Positions 1 to 12,163 of a stretch of DNA of 64,000 nt are shown here, piece by piece. The notes under the pieces were generated by a model. It did not search any database and was not told where the DNA came from. It worked only from the letters and a program-made list of their open reading frames with translations. A program made the position numbers and the translations under genes. The stretch covers positions 7,349,001 to 7,413,000 of the forward strand of contig NC_089429.1 of the NCBI RefSeq assembly GCF_026210795.1, read 5' to 3'. How positions within the stretch are numbered: position 1 is the first letter of the stretch; every line of letters begins with the position of its first letter. This DNA is from Rhizophagus irregularis. Lineage: Eukaryota; Glomeromycota; Glomeromycetes; Glomerales; Glomeraceae.

Positions 1-1331
1 CATTGGATAGTCAGAGAGGATTTTTATCACAATTAAGAATTGATTTAGCAAAATCAATACCTGTCGACATTAATAGATTAGATTATATAAAATGTTGTGA
101 ATATGATAATAGCAAACAACCTCCAAGAATTCTTTTATCATTACCTATTAAATCGACGACAAATCCATATGAAAGAAATGTTGATCATATTATAAAAGAT
201 TTAGATATTTTGATTAAAAACAAAGAAGTAACTCCAATTTCATGGTTTGGTACAACAAATCATTTAGAAGCTAGCTTTGGATTTCAGAGATATAGTAATT
301 ATAATTATTATTATAAAGAATTTTCATTATTTGAATTTTAATTCTTTTTTTATTATTTAGAAAATTTATTGGATGATTTTAAGTTCCATTTAATTGGTAT
401 TGTTATTGGAATAGTAATTTTAGGATTCCTTTATATTTACGCCAAGAAGAAATATCCCATGGTAAAGTACTTTATATATCTTTTTTTATTATTATTATCC
501 GTAACTAATAATATATTACTTATTTATAGGGTAAAAATATCGTAATATTTAAATTTCCCTTAATTATTTTGAATTTTATCATGGGTATTATGTTTATTTT
601 GAATAATGGAAAAAATGTTCCACAATTATTTATTCCAAGGTATGATCCATCTTCATTTTCAAAATTTTTTTTTATGCCAATTAAATTTTTAATTTTTTGT
701 AAAAAATTTTAATTATAGCGTAATTTTCTGCGTGATACCAATAATAATTAATTTTATTATGGGTGCAATTATAATGCTTCAAGAAATTAAAAAAAACAGA
801 GATTTCTATGGATGGTTTAAAAACAATGTTGATATGGCATCATTATTTACCATATTATCTGGTACTAATATTGAAATGTTAAATATACTTTCTTCTCAAG
901 TTGCTGGTATAATTTTATTCAATGCTCCTATATCAGAAGAAACTCAATTTGATATTTTTTGGGGAAGTTTTATCGGATTATTTATTGGTGATATCCCTCG
1001 ATTTATTATTCAGGTTTGTAAAAATTTTAACATTATTATATTAAAACCATTATTAAATTAAAACTAAAATCCCATTGAATTTTAGGTTTTCTACATAAAG
1101 TTAGTTGTTAATTATGATATAATTCCTTTTCTTACTCTATCAACAAGTTCGATTATTTTAGCGAATAATATAATTACAAAAATATATCATGCAATAGTAC
1201 ATTTATATTCAAAAAAAAGGAAATTTGTTATGATATTACAAACTGAAAAGATATTATGTAATTCAGCAAATGAAAATTCCAGTATTACAGTTCCACAAAA
1301 GATAAGAAAAACTGTTAGGCATTCAATGTAA
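1..1331 (+). CDS. 3' part of a five-exon membrane protein gene, lineage-specific family (5' end outside window)
   Basis: Five exons can be joined in one frame: <1-294, 361-461, 530-639, 719-1013 and 1086-1331, with GT..AG introns of 66-79 nt and a TAA stop at 1329-1331. The joined frame gives about 348 residues. The reading frame is open at the left edge and no ATG is seen, so the start lies upstream. The N-terminal part is soluble (motifs LSLPIKSTTNPYERNVDHII and ISWFGTTNHLEASFGFQRY). It is followed by at least four hydrophobic segments: FHLIGIVIGIVILGFLYIYA, the LIILNFIMGIMFIL stretch, IFCVIPIIINFIMGAIIM, and the segment around FIGLFIGDIPRFIIQ. The tail is basic. The C-terminal part resembles the decayed minus-strand copies near 39.5-39.9 kb (shared pattern W-S-x-I/F..D-I..IIQ..Y..V-x-YD-x-IP). 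I do not recognise a characterised family. The acidic-IPxxIIQ helix faintly recalls XK-related proteins, but that is only a guess. The intact splice sites and frame suggest a functional gene. Confidence 0.72.
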
Positions 1332-2274
1332 ATAATATTTCAATAAAATAAAATAATCATTATAATAAATAATATAAAAACATATAATTTAAATAAATTT
1401 TCAAAAATTAAATTTTTTTTTTTTATTTATAATGAGTTATCTTCATTAAAAATTTTTTAACAAATTTTTTATTATAAAGTTACATTATATTTACATTCCA
1501 AGTTTTAAGCTTTATTTTTTAATGGTGTATAGAAAAAAAAAAGAAAAAAAGAAATCTTAGATTGACAATTTCATGTTTTAAAAAAAAAAAGATTTCTTAA
1601 AATTTTGAATTTGTTTTTCAATTATTATTAACTTTGTTAAAATTTTATTAAAGATTAAATTTCAAGTTCAAAACCAACTAAAGTGTCAAATTACACTATA
1701 AAATTTCAGTTATTATATTGAAAAAAGTTTTGTAATGAATCATATTGTAATGAATCAATTTATATATAAAAGAATAATTACAAATTTGCTATTTTATTTT
1801 TTTTTGAATTATATCAAAATTTTTTTTTCTTTATAATTTTACTTTATTTATGAAAACAATTTATAAATAAAAAAAAAAATTTTTAAATTTTTATTTTTTG
1901 TAATTTAAATAACAAGAATTTCATATTTAAATACTGTTTAAATGTTTAAATCAACTGAATTTTGATTTAGAACAAATAAATATATCATTTTGCTATTATT
2001 TATAACAACGAGGAATTCAGGAGGATCTTGAGTAAAAATACTAAATAATACTTTCTATCATATATAACTAAATAAAATAAAATAGCGTAAAAATAATATA
2101 AAAAAATATGCTATGTTGATATATCGTTATTTTATTATTAGGTAAATTGGTGTAATATTGTTACTTAAGTCAAGTAATGACCTACTTAACCATTAGGTAA
2201 TTTAGGATCTTAATTAATTTTACATTTTTGTCTAACATTTATGATTATATTTGCCATCCAAATAAATGAAATGG
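1332..2274. other. AT-rich intergenic sequence, no gene seen
   Basis: This stretch consists of homopolymer A and T runs and short inverted AT motifs, with no coding-like frame of useful length. It probably holds the 3' untranslated region of the gene ending at 1331. Confidence 0.5.
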
Positions 2275-2487
2275 AAGTTCTCGCTTATTTATAATAAAGG
2301 TTATTATAGAAAATTGGCCTTTTACTAATAATTTTTACTATCTTACTTTTTTTTTAAATTCTATTGGTTAATTAGTTTAAAAAAAAATTATAACAATATT
2401 TCCTTTTATAATAAGATCTGCAAAGAATTTTATATATGATTTTTACCTTAAACCTAGGGTGACCTATCTTATAAGTAAATGAAGTTC
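2275..2487. mobile_element. MITE, degenerate copy of the element at 29777-30000
   Basis: The body is clearly homologous to the 29.8-kb element: both carry AATAAAGG, TTGGCCTTTTACTAATA, AAATTCTATTGGTTAATTAG, and the same right end (GGTGACCTATCTTATAAGTAA). The ends form an imperfect inverted repeat (left TTCTCGCTTATTTATAATAA, right TTATAAGTAAATGAAGTTC). No clean target-site duplication remains here, so this is the older copy. It has no coding capacity. Confidence 0.65.
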
Positions 2488-2961
2488 TGATAGAACCCTA
2501 AATATAACTAAAATAACTGAGATTCTGTATAACAAAAATTTTAAAATACTATATCTCAATCAATATTATACCTAAAATCATGAGTTATATATCAAATATT
2601 GTCTCATTAAAATAAATCTAACAAGCTTAAAGATCATTAAAATCCAATCACTGGATCCTAAGCAAAATTTGAAGCTAAAATCTACATATAATTTTTATAT
2701 ACATTTAAAATAGAAATTAATTATAAGGTTTATACAAATTCAGATTTGGGTTTTTTAATAATGTTCAGGTTCTATTCTGACCTATTTTAGGACTCTGCTT
2801 ACTTCTAATAGAGGTCACCGTAAAATTTTTAAGATTCCTTCAATTAAGTAATTTTACAACCTTTTCAGTTACATTTTTAAATCATATATATTTTTACCTT
2901 ATAATAAGTTTAGTAATATTTATAATTATAGATTATATAAAATATAATTTATTTTAGAAAT
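2488..2961. other. AT-rich sequence, no gene seen
   Basis: No coding-like frame. Around 2765-2815 a further fragment resembles the ends of the 2275-2487 MITE family (GACTCTGCTTACTTCTAATA), possibly a terminal remnant. Confidence 0.35.
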
Positions 2962-3105
2962 AATTTATTTATCGCACGTGCGATGCAAATTTTTATGTTT
3001 ATCATTGCCATTTTAAGGGGTGGCGATGTATAAGCAGGTTGATCAACATAAATAATTTACAAAAAAGGAAAGTGGCAATGCATCGCACGTGCGATGAATA
3101 AATTT
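2962..3105. mobile_element. Small inverted-repeat element with palindromic ends
   Basis: A left terminal repeat at 2962-2987 and a right one at 3080-3105 match as inverted repeats with one mismatch over 26 bp. Each contains the perfect palindrome ATCGCACGTGCGAT, which has a CACGTG core. The 92-bp interior has no ORF. The size and architecture fit a MITE. The superfamily is unknown because no clear target duplication can be fixed in the AT-rich flanks. Confidence 0.6.
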
Positions 3106-3244
3106 ACTCTTTATTTTATACATTTAGTACTTTTTATTTCTTTTAAAATTGGCCTAATTTTTAAATATAATTATTTTAAAAAAAAGTAAAAAAGTTCCTA
3201 TTTAAAATAAGTTCAAAATTAATCAATAGTTACAAATAAATATA

Positions 3245-3415
3245 CAGTCAACCCTTGTTATAACGAACCCTAGGGTCCAGACCTCAACTGTGCTATAAAA
3301 CTATAGTAAAGATTTTAAGAGATTTGATTGGTTAATTCGTTATAGCAAGGGAAATTTATTATAATTGTCTGAAAAATCCACTATATCAAGGGTTTGCTAT
3401 ATCAAGGTTTGACTG
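3245..3415. mobile_element. Tc1/mariner-pogo-like MITE with TA duplication
   Basis: The termini CAGTCAACCCTTGTTATA and (reverse complement of the right end) CAGTCAAACCTTGATATAGC form an inverted repeat, and the element is flanked by TA on both sides. Termini of the type CAGTCxxACCTxxxTATA with a TA target are typical of pogo/Tigger elements. It is 171 bp and non-coding. Related elements lie at 27883-28080 and 38553-38736. Confidence 0.8.
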
Positions 3416-3930
3416 TATATATTATTTTTGACAAAAAAAAAAAAATAACATTTTTGTAGAATAGTTTTGGAATCATTAGATGAGAATACTGAAGGAATAT
3501 GTTTGATCATCAGCAAAACAAATTTGATGAATGGGAATAATGGTTCTTATACTGGTGTCACCTCAATAGTATTAATAAAGGTCGCTGTGATAATTTTAAT
3601 ACTAATAACACTTTAATTAATTTTGTAAAAATGTCAAACAATTTATTACCTACAGTTGATAATCTCAGGAAGCGCAATAATATATACAAGTATAAGTTAT
3701 TTTAAAAATGTCTAGGGCTGATATTACTACCATTGCATTCTTTTCATTGAGATGAATCCAATGATATAAATTTTATCAAAATTTAATACAGTAGATTCTT
3801 AAAATTAGGAGTATATAGGATAGGAAATTTAAACCCCTGTAATACTAGAGCTGTAACTCTGGCCGGAATTATATGATCGGCGTAAAAATTAAATCTCCCA
3901 TTTCTGTGAAAAGAAAAAATTACTTTTTTT

Positions 3931-4038
3931 TATGGGATATGGGATATGGGATTGGAATGGGATTATGGGATTATGGGATGGGATAAATGGGATATGGGAT
4001 AAATGGGGATATGGGTGGGATGGGATATGGGATTCTCC
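3931..4038. repeat. Minisatellite, GGGATAT / GGGATAAAT units
   Basis: About a dozen short tandem units of the form GGGATAT, GGGATTAT, GGGATAAAT, strongly G-rich on this strand. A 20-nt poly-A run follows at about 4090-4110. Confidence 0.85.
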
Positions 4039-4129
4039 CAATCCCATTTATATGGCGGCAGGTATATTACTATATTTGTGATAATACACAAAAAAAAAAA
4101 AAAAAAAAAACTTTTCCCACTTTAAAATA

Positions 4130-6850
4130 ATGGATAAAAACGCGAGAAAATCCTTCTCCAAACAGTTAATTTGGCTCCTAGAACTTCAAGCATTAGTAAT
4201 TTTCCATAGGGGAACTGGATTTACGTAAACATTTTGTGAACCGTTCGATTGTTAAAACTTTGAAATGGTCGAATGTAATATTTCTTTTAATTACCTTAAT
4301 GAGTATAACCTTTGTGAAGAATTCTTTTCTCTATTATATCAACAACATACTGGAGTCTCTCTTGATATTTTGAAAGGTATTTTTTATTCAAGGAAGAAAT
4401 GGATCTATAAGCCTTTAACATATTTACTTTCAGAATTGCGGCCATGGCAGTTGAGTTGAAAAACTCATTTATTTGTTTTTTTTGAAAAAGAGATGATTTT
4501 AATGAGTAATATTGAAATTGAAAACATGGACCTTTCAAATAACGACATTCCTATTACTTTCGATAAACGTTGATGATATTTGATATTGGAGAATTCAAAA
4601 TATAAATGGATAATAAACCTAAATATCTACCATATTATTGTGGTATGGTGCGTAAAGTTGTTGTAACTCCTACTACAAGTTATATTTTAACTCCAACCAT
4701 GGAAACTTAATAGGGTGATCCGTTATTTTCGTCATAAGAAAGATCATTTTTTACGTGTCCAATTTGTAGATGAGGCTTTGAGTAAAGTTGGTTCATCTAA
4801 TGATGATACTTCTAACCATGCTTTATGACAGAGTTTATTGTACTTTACGTGATGGTATCATTATTGGTGATAAGCACTACGAATTCTTGGCTTTCTCTGC
4901 TAGTCAATTAAGAGATCATAGTTGTTGGTTTTTTCACCAACTGGCGATTTAACTGCCGATAAGGTTAGAGATTGGATGGGAAATTTTTTAACAAATAAAA
5001 GTGTAGCAAAATGTGCTGCCCGAATGGATCAGTGTTTTTCAAGTACTCGTCAAAAGCTACCTGTTGATGACATTAAAGAAATGCCCGATATAGTTAGAAA
5101 TGGTTTCACTTTTTCTGATGGGGTAGGGAATATCTCTTTTTCATTAGCAAAGAAGATTGCTTATTAATTGGATTAAGGGTGTTTTATGTCAGCCAGCTTG
5201 TGTTGGAAGTTATCAGAGGTTCTACATTCATCTCAGCATATCTCAATCGTCAGGCGATTATATTATTGTCCGCATTAGGAACTCCTGATGAAGTATTTAT
5301 TGAATTAAAAGATTTACGAGTTAGGGAATTGGATAAAATGCTTGAAAGTGAACATACGGCATTGGATTTTCTACAAAGGTATGTTGATGAATATGGAATT
5401 TCAATCTCACTTGCTGATCTTGTTAAAGCAGGATTTTTAAGAAATAATCATCGTTATTTGATTTATTTGATGAATTTTATTTCATTATTTGATGTTAGGA
5501 GACATTAAGAAAAGGCAAAAATTCGCGTTGATAAAGTACGCGTCTTGGATGTTACCGAAATTTTACAGGAGAATCAAATTTATTGCTAGAAGTGGTGATT
5601 TAGATGGTGATGATTTCACGTATGTTATCTTTACTTTAAGTATTTAAGTTTTTTAAGTTATTAACAATTTTTTTTTTTTTGGAAAAAAAGATAATCACTT
5701 ATTGATCTTGTTAAAGCGGGATTTTTAAGAAATAATGATCGTTATTTATGAATTTTATTTCATTATTTCGTATCATGATGTTAGGAGGAGACATTTAAGA
5801 AAAAGGCAAAAATTCGCGTTGATAAAGAGGCATTCTTATTAGGCGCCTTGGATGTTGCCGAAATTTTACAAGAGAATCAAATTTATTGTTAGCGGTGGCG
5901 ATTAGATGGTGATGATTTCACGTGTGTATCTTTATTTCTCATTTTTTAAAATTTTAAGTATTTAAGTTGTTTAAGTTATTGACAATTTTTTTTTTAGAAA
6001 AAAAAAAGATAATCACTTGTTGATCTTGTTAAAGCGGAAATAATGATTCATTATTTGATGTTAGGAGACATTAAGAAAAGTCAAAAATTCGCGTTGATAA
6101 AGGGGCATTCTTATTAGGCGTCTTGGATGTTACCGAAATTTTACAGGAGAATCAAATTTATTGTTATTTAGATGATGATTTCACGAATGTATCTTTATTT
6201 ATATTGTTAAAACTTTTTAAAAAGTTTTAAGTTGTTTAAGTTATTGACAATTTTTAATTTAGTGTACTATGAATTATGAGGCTCAAAAATCAAGAATGGT
6301 TGAAAATGTAACGATGAAAGATATCAAAACATTTTTCGTAAATTATATCTTTTCCGACAACTTTGGTATGATCGAGAACGCTCATTAGCAAAAGCAGATT
6401 TTTTCAAAGTTGGTGCATTACATAGGCAATGTAAACGTCTTGTACAATTACATTCTGACGCCATAGATTTCCTAAAACGGGAACACCATCAGAATTTCCA
6501 CCTGTATTTCGTGCTAGTAAATTCACAGATTTTATGGAAAAATTGATAAACAATCTTATGAATCTCAAAAAAGTTCTTGGCATTTTATAGAGTATACCCG
6601 CAAATTATTTTAAATATAGAAACTTTTGATCAAAGAATATATGTTGATGGGATGATGCACGAAAGTTAAGACGAGAGTACAATGCAAACATAAGAGGATT
6701 AATGAAATTGAAGTAACTAATGGATACATTATGAATACTATTGTTACAAAAGTTGATAAAGAAACCTCGCAATGTAACAAAATCTGTGATGGAAGATGGA
6801 ATCTTTAATTCCAATTAATGACATTATAGAAAATCATTTGAACAAGAATT
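4130..6850 (+). pseudogene. Eukaryotic RNA-dependent RNA polymerase (RNA-silencing RdRP, QDE-1/RDP family), decayed
   Basis: Fragments in order, in changing frames, match the cellular RdRP family that makes dsRNA for RNA silencing. About 4265-4459: CEEFFSLLYQQHTGVSLD. 4720-5165: FLRVQFVDEALSKVG, LYDRVY, LRDGIIIGDKHYEFLAFSAS, LRDHSCWFFSPTGDLTA, FSDGVGNISFSLA. 5170-5520: the frame VLCQPACVGSYQ, then LNRQAIILLSALGTPDEVF. 5590-5625: SGDLDGDDF, the DxDGD metal-binding catalytic motif. 6265-6870: a C-terminal domain with DNFGMIENAHLA-like and DFLKTGTPSEFPP motifs. At least six frameshifts or stops interrupt it (TGA near 4457 and 4572, TAA at 5165, losses near 4700, 5180 and 6390), so no full product is possible. 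The family is normally over 1,000 residues; what remains covers the middle and C-terminal parts. An internal tandem triplication is described separately. The family assignment is secure. Confidence 0.88.
5408..6262 (+). repeat. Tandem triplication of the RdRP catalytic exon end plus its intron
   Basis: Three consecutive units start with CACTTxxTGATCTTGTTAAAG at 5408, 5696 and 6014 (periods 288 and 318 bp). Each has the exon part encoding the AEILQENQIYC and DGDDF region followed by an intron beginning GTRT and carrying the shared TTTAAGTTATT(A/G)ACAATTTTT 3' portion. Only after the third intron does the downstream exon (YEAQKSRMVENVTMKDIK) begin. The units have diverged by indels; unit 3 has lost part of its SGDLDG codons. 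The duplication must have occurred in a copy with introns, not a retrocopy. Confidence 0.85.
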
Positions 6851-8709
6851 TAAGGTACTCGAAGGGTTTCCACGCCACCAAAGTTTACTTTTTTACATAA
6901 ATAAGTTTTAAAATTAAAAAGATGGCACAACCAGAAAGATTAAAGAAAGATACCTATTGGAAAGTAAAAAAAGAGAAATTGATCAGTCGAAAGGAAATTA
7001 AAGAAATAAATGAAATCACGGCTGAAACTATTAGAACTCATCAAGGAATATTACGTAAAAAAAGAACAGGAATTACTGGATGTAATCGAACAAATCGTTT
7101 AATTTTAATCGTTCACAAAACATGTTAGCCGGTTTATTGTCGAAGGACTATATATACTGTATTTATGCTGATTGGTCCGCACAGAATGCGCGGCCTCCGC
7201 GTGAGCTTTACTAGCGAAGATGTGCTTTGCCTGCGCTTTGTTAGCAAACCGTTAAAAAAGAAAGTAAGGTTACAAGGGGATATTAAACCCCTAAAGTCAA
7301 TTCTAAAGTCGTCCAGTAAGTACAACCAGGAAAGTTACGTACGATTTATTTTTTTAAAAAAATCTGTTCCCAATAATTTGTGACCATTTATGGGGAAAAT
7401 TGGGATTTTCGATAACACAAAAGAAAATGTAAGCAAAAGAAATGTTTGGCAAGAATATAAAATTCAAATAGGGAATTTAAAAATTATAAGAAGGGGAAAT
7501 TTCTTCAGAGATAATGTATATGAATTCAAACGAAATTTTATTCGTTAGAATTATATAAAGATGGACCAATTTTGATCTTAAGCGTAATTCCCCTTGAATT
7601 GTAATCCGTTTATTCTTTTTTCTTGTTGATTTTTCTTAATGTATATGATACAATTATTATGATATGGAATACTAGGATAATAGGATATGTAATTATGTTT
7701 ATTATACGGTATCTTTTATCTTGTTAATAAAATTTTAATTGCCAATGCCTATGCTTTGCGCTACGATAAACTAATTCGCAATTTCTTTATTCCTAATTGA
7801 TAAACAATATTTGATGTGCTAAAAAAAATGACTTTTCTCTACTAGATGAATCGGTCACTATGATTGAAAAAAATTGCCAATATTAAAAAGAATACGCATC
7901 TTTCCTTATTGCAAGAGCATGAGAACTAATTTTATATATTCTGGTCCCCATCCTATAGATTGATATTTCCCCTCCTACATAAAATGAACGCATTTTGGTA
8001 GACAACCTAAGTCCTTATCAATTTTAGTAGGATGCAAAACTTTTGACGAATTCTCAATTTTTCCAGTACTTTCGCCATTCGGATTTTTTCACGCTAATTG
8101 TTCCATCTAACTTACAGTAACAGTAAAGAAGAGTTGATGATTTCGACGGAGAATACTCTCACGATTATCCTTAAATTAGCCTCAGCACTTTCTTTTTTTT
8201 TCAGTATCGAGTTCTTTTGGGCCAATTTGTCTTTATTTCTTTGCTGATTTTATTGAGAAATTTGGCAAGCTCCGTTTTTAATAAATTCGTGAATCTAAAG
8301 ATTAAGTTTTAAAATTAATGTATGTACTATTAAAGCATTTATTTAAGTTAAAGAAAAATTTAAACACCTACTTTGTTAGAGATACATCTAAATTTTTATT
8401 GAAATTCATTATTGTTATCAAATTTGTTTGGCTTTGAAATTATCCGGTTCGATCCAACCAGGTTAAAACACACCACAGATAATAATTCCATTACTTTGTG
8501 ACTAAACAGAAGACTTCTAAGTGGACACGTAGTTATAAAGAAGTCCTCTCGCTTCAAGGTCATAAATGCACACTCAGGGAACAGATTAAGTAATTCTTCT
8601 TTTTACTATTATGTACAGGGTTACAGCAGGGTTGTAATGAATAATTCGATAAATTCATTTTTTCTTTTTCTCATCACGACTAAAGATGGAAAGATTTGAA
8701 GTTAATATT
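6851..8709. other. Intergenic sequence with short uncertain ORFs
   Basis: 6922-7128 could encode a 68-residue, lysine-rich peptide (starts MAQPERLKKDTYWKVKK), and 7165-7383 a 72-residue peptide in a patch of unusually GC-rich DNA (7160-7250). Neither resembles a family I know, and neither has visible introns or a partner exon. The rest is AT-rich non-coding sequence. The 7160-7250 patch may come from a different source than its surroundings. Confidence 0.3.
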
Positions 8710-8835
8710 GATTTTTTTTAAATTATCTAAACTTTATATTCAATAAACTTACTTTTTAAGAACTCTGTGAAATGATCGAAATAGTTTAATAGTTTGTCAA
8801 TATACTGTATCATCATTAGATAATCAATTCAGACA
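8710..8835. repeat. Dispersed repeat, copy 1 (second copy at about 62865-62972)
   Basis: Shared core: AAATTATCTAAACTTTATAT, then TTTTTAAGAACTC(T/C)GTGAA, ATGATCGAAATAGTTTAATA and GTTTGTC(A/G)ATATA. Weaker similarity extends upstream (TAATAATTCCATTACTTTG at about 8480 and 62805). It is direct-oriented and non-coding. Confidence 0.75.
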
Positions 8836-9368
8836 ACTATAGTTATAATACACTACCCTTCAACTCATATACCTTATTTCCCTCGCCTACAAAGAAAATA
8901 AAATACATCAAATAATAATCCTTTCAACTGAAAAAATCGAAAATTTTTATATAAATATTGATTGTTATCCTTTTTTTTCATATTATTTAATGTTCATATC
9001 ATTTATCGTTTTAAATATACATCAATAACTCCTTTTATATCATCTTGTTGATTTTTTGCCGAATTACAAAATGATCCTGTTTTCTTATATCATGTATTTT
9101 AGTGACGTCGAATATAAGGATCACGTGAAAAACTAACCTAACCATTCGTACTATGAGGTGCATTATTGCGTCGCCAAAAATGCGTTTTTTTAACGGGTTT
9201 TTTTTAAAAAACAGATATATTTACATTTCATAAGATAAATAATTAAAAAAATATAATTAACTAGTATTTAGAATAAAAGAACTACATGTTGATCTAGCAA
9301 TTTGCACCTTGCTTCTAATATTGTCTATTATCTTGGGCCAACCAATATATTAATTGAAAATACTTATA

Positions 9369-9434
9369 CCCTATAAAAAAAATTCTGGAAAAACTCTGAT
9401 AAGTGATCATTTTTCTGAAAAATTTTTTATAGGG
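9369..9434. mobile_element. Tiny MITE with CCCTATAAAA termini
   Basis: The 66-bp element starts CCCTATAAAAAAAATT and ends AATTTTTTATAGGG, flanked by ATA on both sides (3-bp duplication). Its interior GTGATCATTTTTC also occurs in the larger 19111-21053 element, which has the same termini, so it is probably a deletion derivative of that family. Confidence 0.7.
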
Positions 9435-10519
9435 ATAAAGATTTATGGGTTCTCAAATTACCTGTGTTCTGAAATTATTAGGCATATTTTTAATGATTAT
9501 TACTTTGGTCGGAAAGAATTAATTGAAAAAAGTGATAATATTTATGTAAACATATTTATTGAATGTATTATTTGTAAAAGTTATTTTAATTTTACATCAG
9601 TTTGATCGATGGCAAATCACATGATGATCAATGTTTAGAAAATTTTCTGAAGGAGGCAATTTTGCGTACTAAACTTAGTATAGAAACCCCATGCAATCAT
9701 GCATACAGCTATTAATAAAAATTTGAAAGTCACTTTACTTCTTTATATATTTCGAGGTTCTCGTATGCTGCATCCCATATTATCGATTAATGATCAATTG
9801 TGCTTAAGACGAATCCGTTTATTCAGTCCGATAAATATTTTAGTGGAGGTAAAATTGAACAGTGTACAGTAAGTCCATGATGATTTACATTCCTATCGCT
9901 CATAATAGCGCAGAGAATTTCTCCATAAAATTGAAATCGTATGCTCATTAGAGATGAGAAGAGGGTAGTTTTTCAAGTATCGATATTCATAATGTTAGGA
10001 AAATAAAATCAAAATAAAGAACCAAGTATTTTTTTTTTACAGTAATTGAATGTTTTTGACAAAGCATTCGGATCTTTTACTTTTTTAAAATTTTCTTTTG
10101 TAAAAAAAGAATGCAAATTGTGGGACGTTAAATCAGCGAGTAGCATTTATGGAGAAAGTATTTATTGATTAAAGAATTTAACCAAAGTGTGTATATATAG
10201 ATATACTGTTTAATCAAAAAAAATTACGTTTCATCATAAAATATAAAGAAATAATTTTTTCGCGTTCGTTATAGCGCCAAATCCTGCCAAAAAAATAATG
10301 ATTAAAAAATATTTATGTTTTTAATTAGATTTGAAATTTGCTATTTTATTTATTTTTATTTTTTTTTTAAAAAAAAAACGGATTAATAATATTCTGAATA
10401 GACTGACAAATCATTTCGCGCAAAAATTTGCTCTCAAAAATGTACAGTTGGATCAGATATGAGACTTATCAGCGCAATTAATGCCAAAAATTGTAAGATT
10501 CATATTGAATTTCAAGATT
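9435..10519. other. AT-rich sequence with a faint coding trace
   Basis: Around 9600-9900 the plus strand shows interrupted peptide-like stretches (GKSHDDQCLENFLKEAILRT; KTNPFIQSDKYFSGGKIEQC) separated by stops, suggesting a badly eroded exon of unknown type. Nothing else is recognisable. Confidence 0.25.
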
Positions 10520-10655
10520 ATTAAAAAGAAAAAGAAAGAAATCTATAAAATATCAAAATCAAACAAATTTATTAAAAAAAAAGAAAGAAAGAAATCTATA
10601 AAATATCAAAAACAAATCTATTAAAAAAAAAAGAAAGAAAATCTATAAATAAACA
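10520..10655 (+). repeat. Tandem repeat of about 50 bp, three units
   Basis: Three purine-rich units of the form AAAGAAAGAAATCTATAAAA followed by TATCAAAA and (C)AAAT(C/T)TATTAAAAA lie in tandem, with small length differences in the A runs. Non-coding. Confidence 0.75.
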
Positions 10656-11896
10656 CAAAAAATGAGGAAAAAAGAAAAAAGAAAATAAAGCTTGAAGTCT
10701 TGATCCACCAGATGAGTAGTTTCGACTCAGGATCTTCTCTGGTATGATCTATAGACGTAAAAACCGGAAGAGCAACTCTTGTTTCCGATTCTTTATAGTT
10801 GTGGCCTCCTTAATAGGAAAAAAATAAGTTTTAGATTTTTGCTTGAAAAATATTTAGAACGGTCGAACAATATCACATTATAAGACACATACCTCCCCCC
10901 ATCCCATCAGATTCATTTATCTGACATTTTAAAATAAATTTTTAAATAAATTTTAATTAAAATATTGAAATTCAAAGAATTTTTTAACGTCTTTTCTTCA
11001 AAAGAATTTTTGGGGGACGCGTAACTTATATTTATAATTGCTGCTTCAACGCTCATGGAAGAATAGAACATATGTTTGATTGGTACTTCAGTCCATGAAA
11101 ATAAATGATTACCCTAATGGTCAGTCATGCAAAAGAGATACCAATTTTGTTAAATATTGATCATACGACATTTCACGTTATACATGATTAACGATTGCAG
11201 CCTTGCAGGTAATCTTCTTAAACCAAAACAATACAACCATAAACTAAAAAGATCGAATACATCCTATGATGTGAGACAAAAATATAACCGTTTAGTGTTT
11301 GATTCTTCCGCGCTATTGCATCGGCAATATCTTCTTGAGTTATTGAGGTTGGAATTTTTTTTTCTTTTTTTTTTGCGAAGAACTTTATTAAAAGCATCAC
11401 AATCAATTTTTCTAATAAAAGAAATTTATTCGGAATGCCATGTGTTTTTAGCTGTACTGTGTTTTTAGTTGTACTCAAATGTAAGTAATTTTGATTACGA
11501 TTAACAAACTAAAATTATGATAAACATGGCTTGTACCATTCCCGATGTATTCGACATCATGCATTTCTTTGTTACTTTGATAACGAGTCAATCGAGTCAT
11601 TATTTCTAATCATATATCTTTATCAATCAGTTCTTCTGATCAGATTAAATCATTAAGTTGAAAAGAAGTTAACATATTGCGGACAACCTTTTTTTATACG
11701 AAATTAATTGAGTAATAATTTTACATTATGATTTTGACATTCATGATTATTTATTCCAATTGTGTCAATTTAACTTATTTTAATACTCCATTCATTAATA
11801 ATGAACTTTGAATTTTTCTTACAGCAAAAAAATTCTTAAAAAATGTAAAGAAAAAGAATTAGCATGTCTAATACTAAGGTCAACTTGCATTAAAAC
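10656..11896. other. No convincing gene
   Basis: Overlapping open frames on opposite strands at 11157-11478 have no recognisable domain and AT-driven composition; I do not call either. The rest is non-coding AT-rich DNA. Confidence 0.3.
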
Positions 11897-12163
11897 ATGA
11901 CGAACTCAAAGATGAACAACTTTCAAATAAAGCAGCTGTTCAAGAATTTTTTTTCTGATATGAAATTCAACCTGGACTTTCATTATACAAAAAACATACA
12001 AAGCCTATTTCTAAAAGTAAAAAGAGCTTGCAATGAGGACTATAATTGGTTTACAGGAGATCAAAAAAGTCGTCTCTTGAAACTTATACCGGATTGTGAC
12101 TTGTTGGATGATATTGTTGACACTCCAAGAATTGAACGAGAATATATGGCCGTGAGAATATAA
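11897..12163 (+). pseudogene. Hypothetical exon or gene fragment, 88 residues, unknown function
   Basis: The frame has a normal mixed amino-acid composition, unlike the AT-driven ORFs nearby: DYNWFTGDQKSRLLKLIPDC, then LLDDIVDTPRIEREYMA, with a stop at 12161-12163. The other frame just upstream (about 11880-11940) also reads as protein (ALKHDELKDEQLSNKAAVQE). It would join this frame if the run of eight T at about 11948 had one base fewer or more. That suggests a 1-nt indel in a homopolymer (mutation or sequencing error), with the real exon starting after the AG near 11878. I do not recognise the family. With the indel this would be a pseudogene; without it, an exon of an unknown gene. Confidence 0.4.

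Noticed and set aside
9354-9605. 83-codon open frame
   Set aside because: The first third is the 66-bp MITE with CCCTATAAAA ends; the frame has no domain, and the start codon is TTG.
11157-11478. Overlapping plus- and minus-strand frames
   Set aside because: Neither has a recognisable domain or codon bias that would decide between them.
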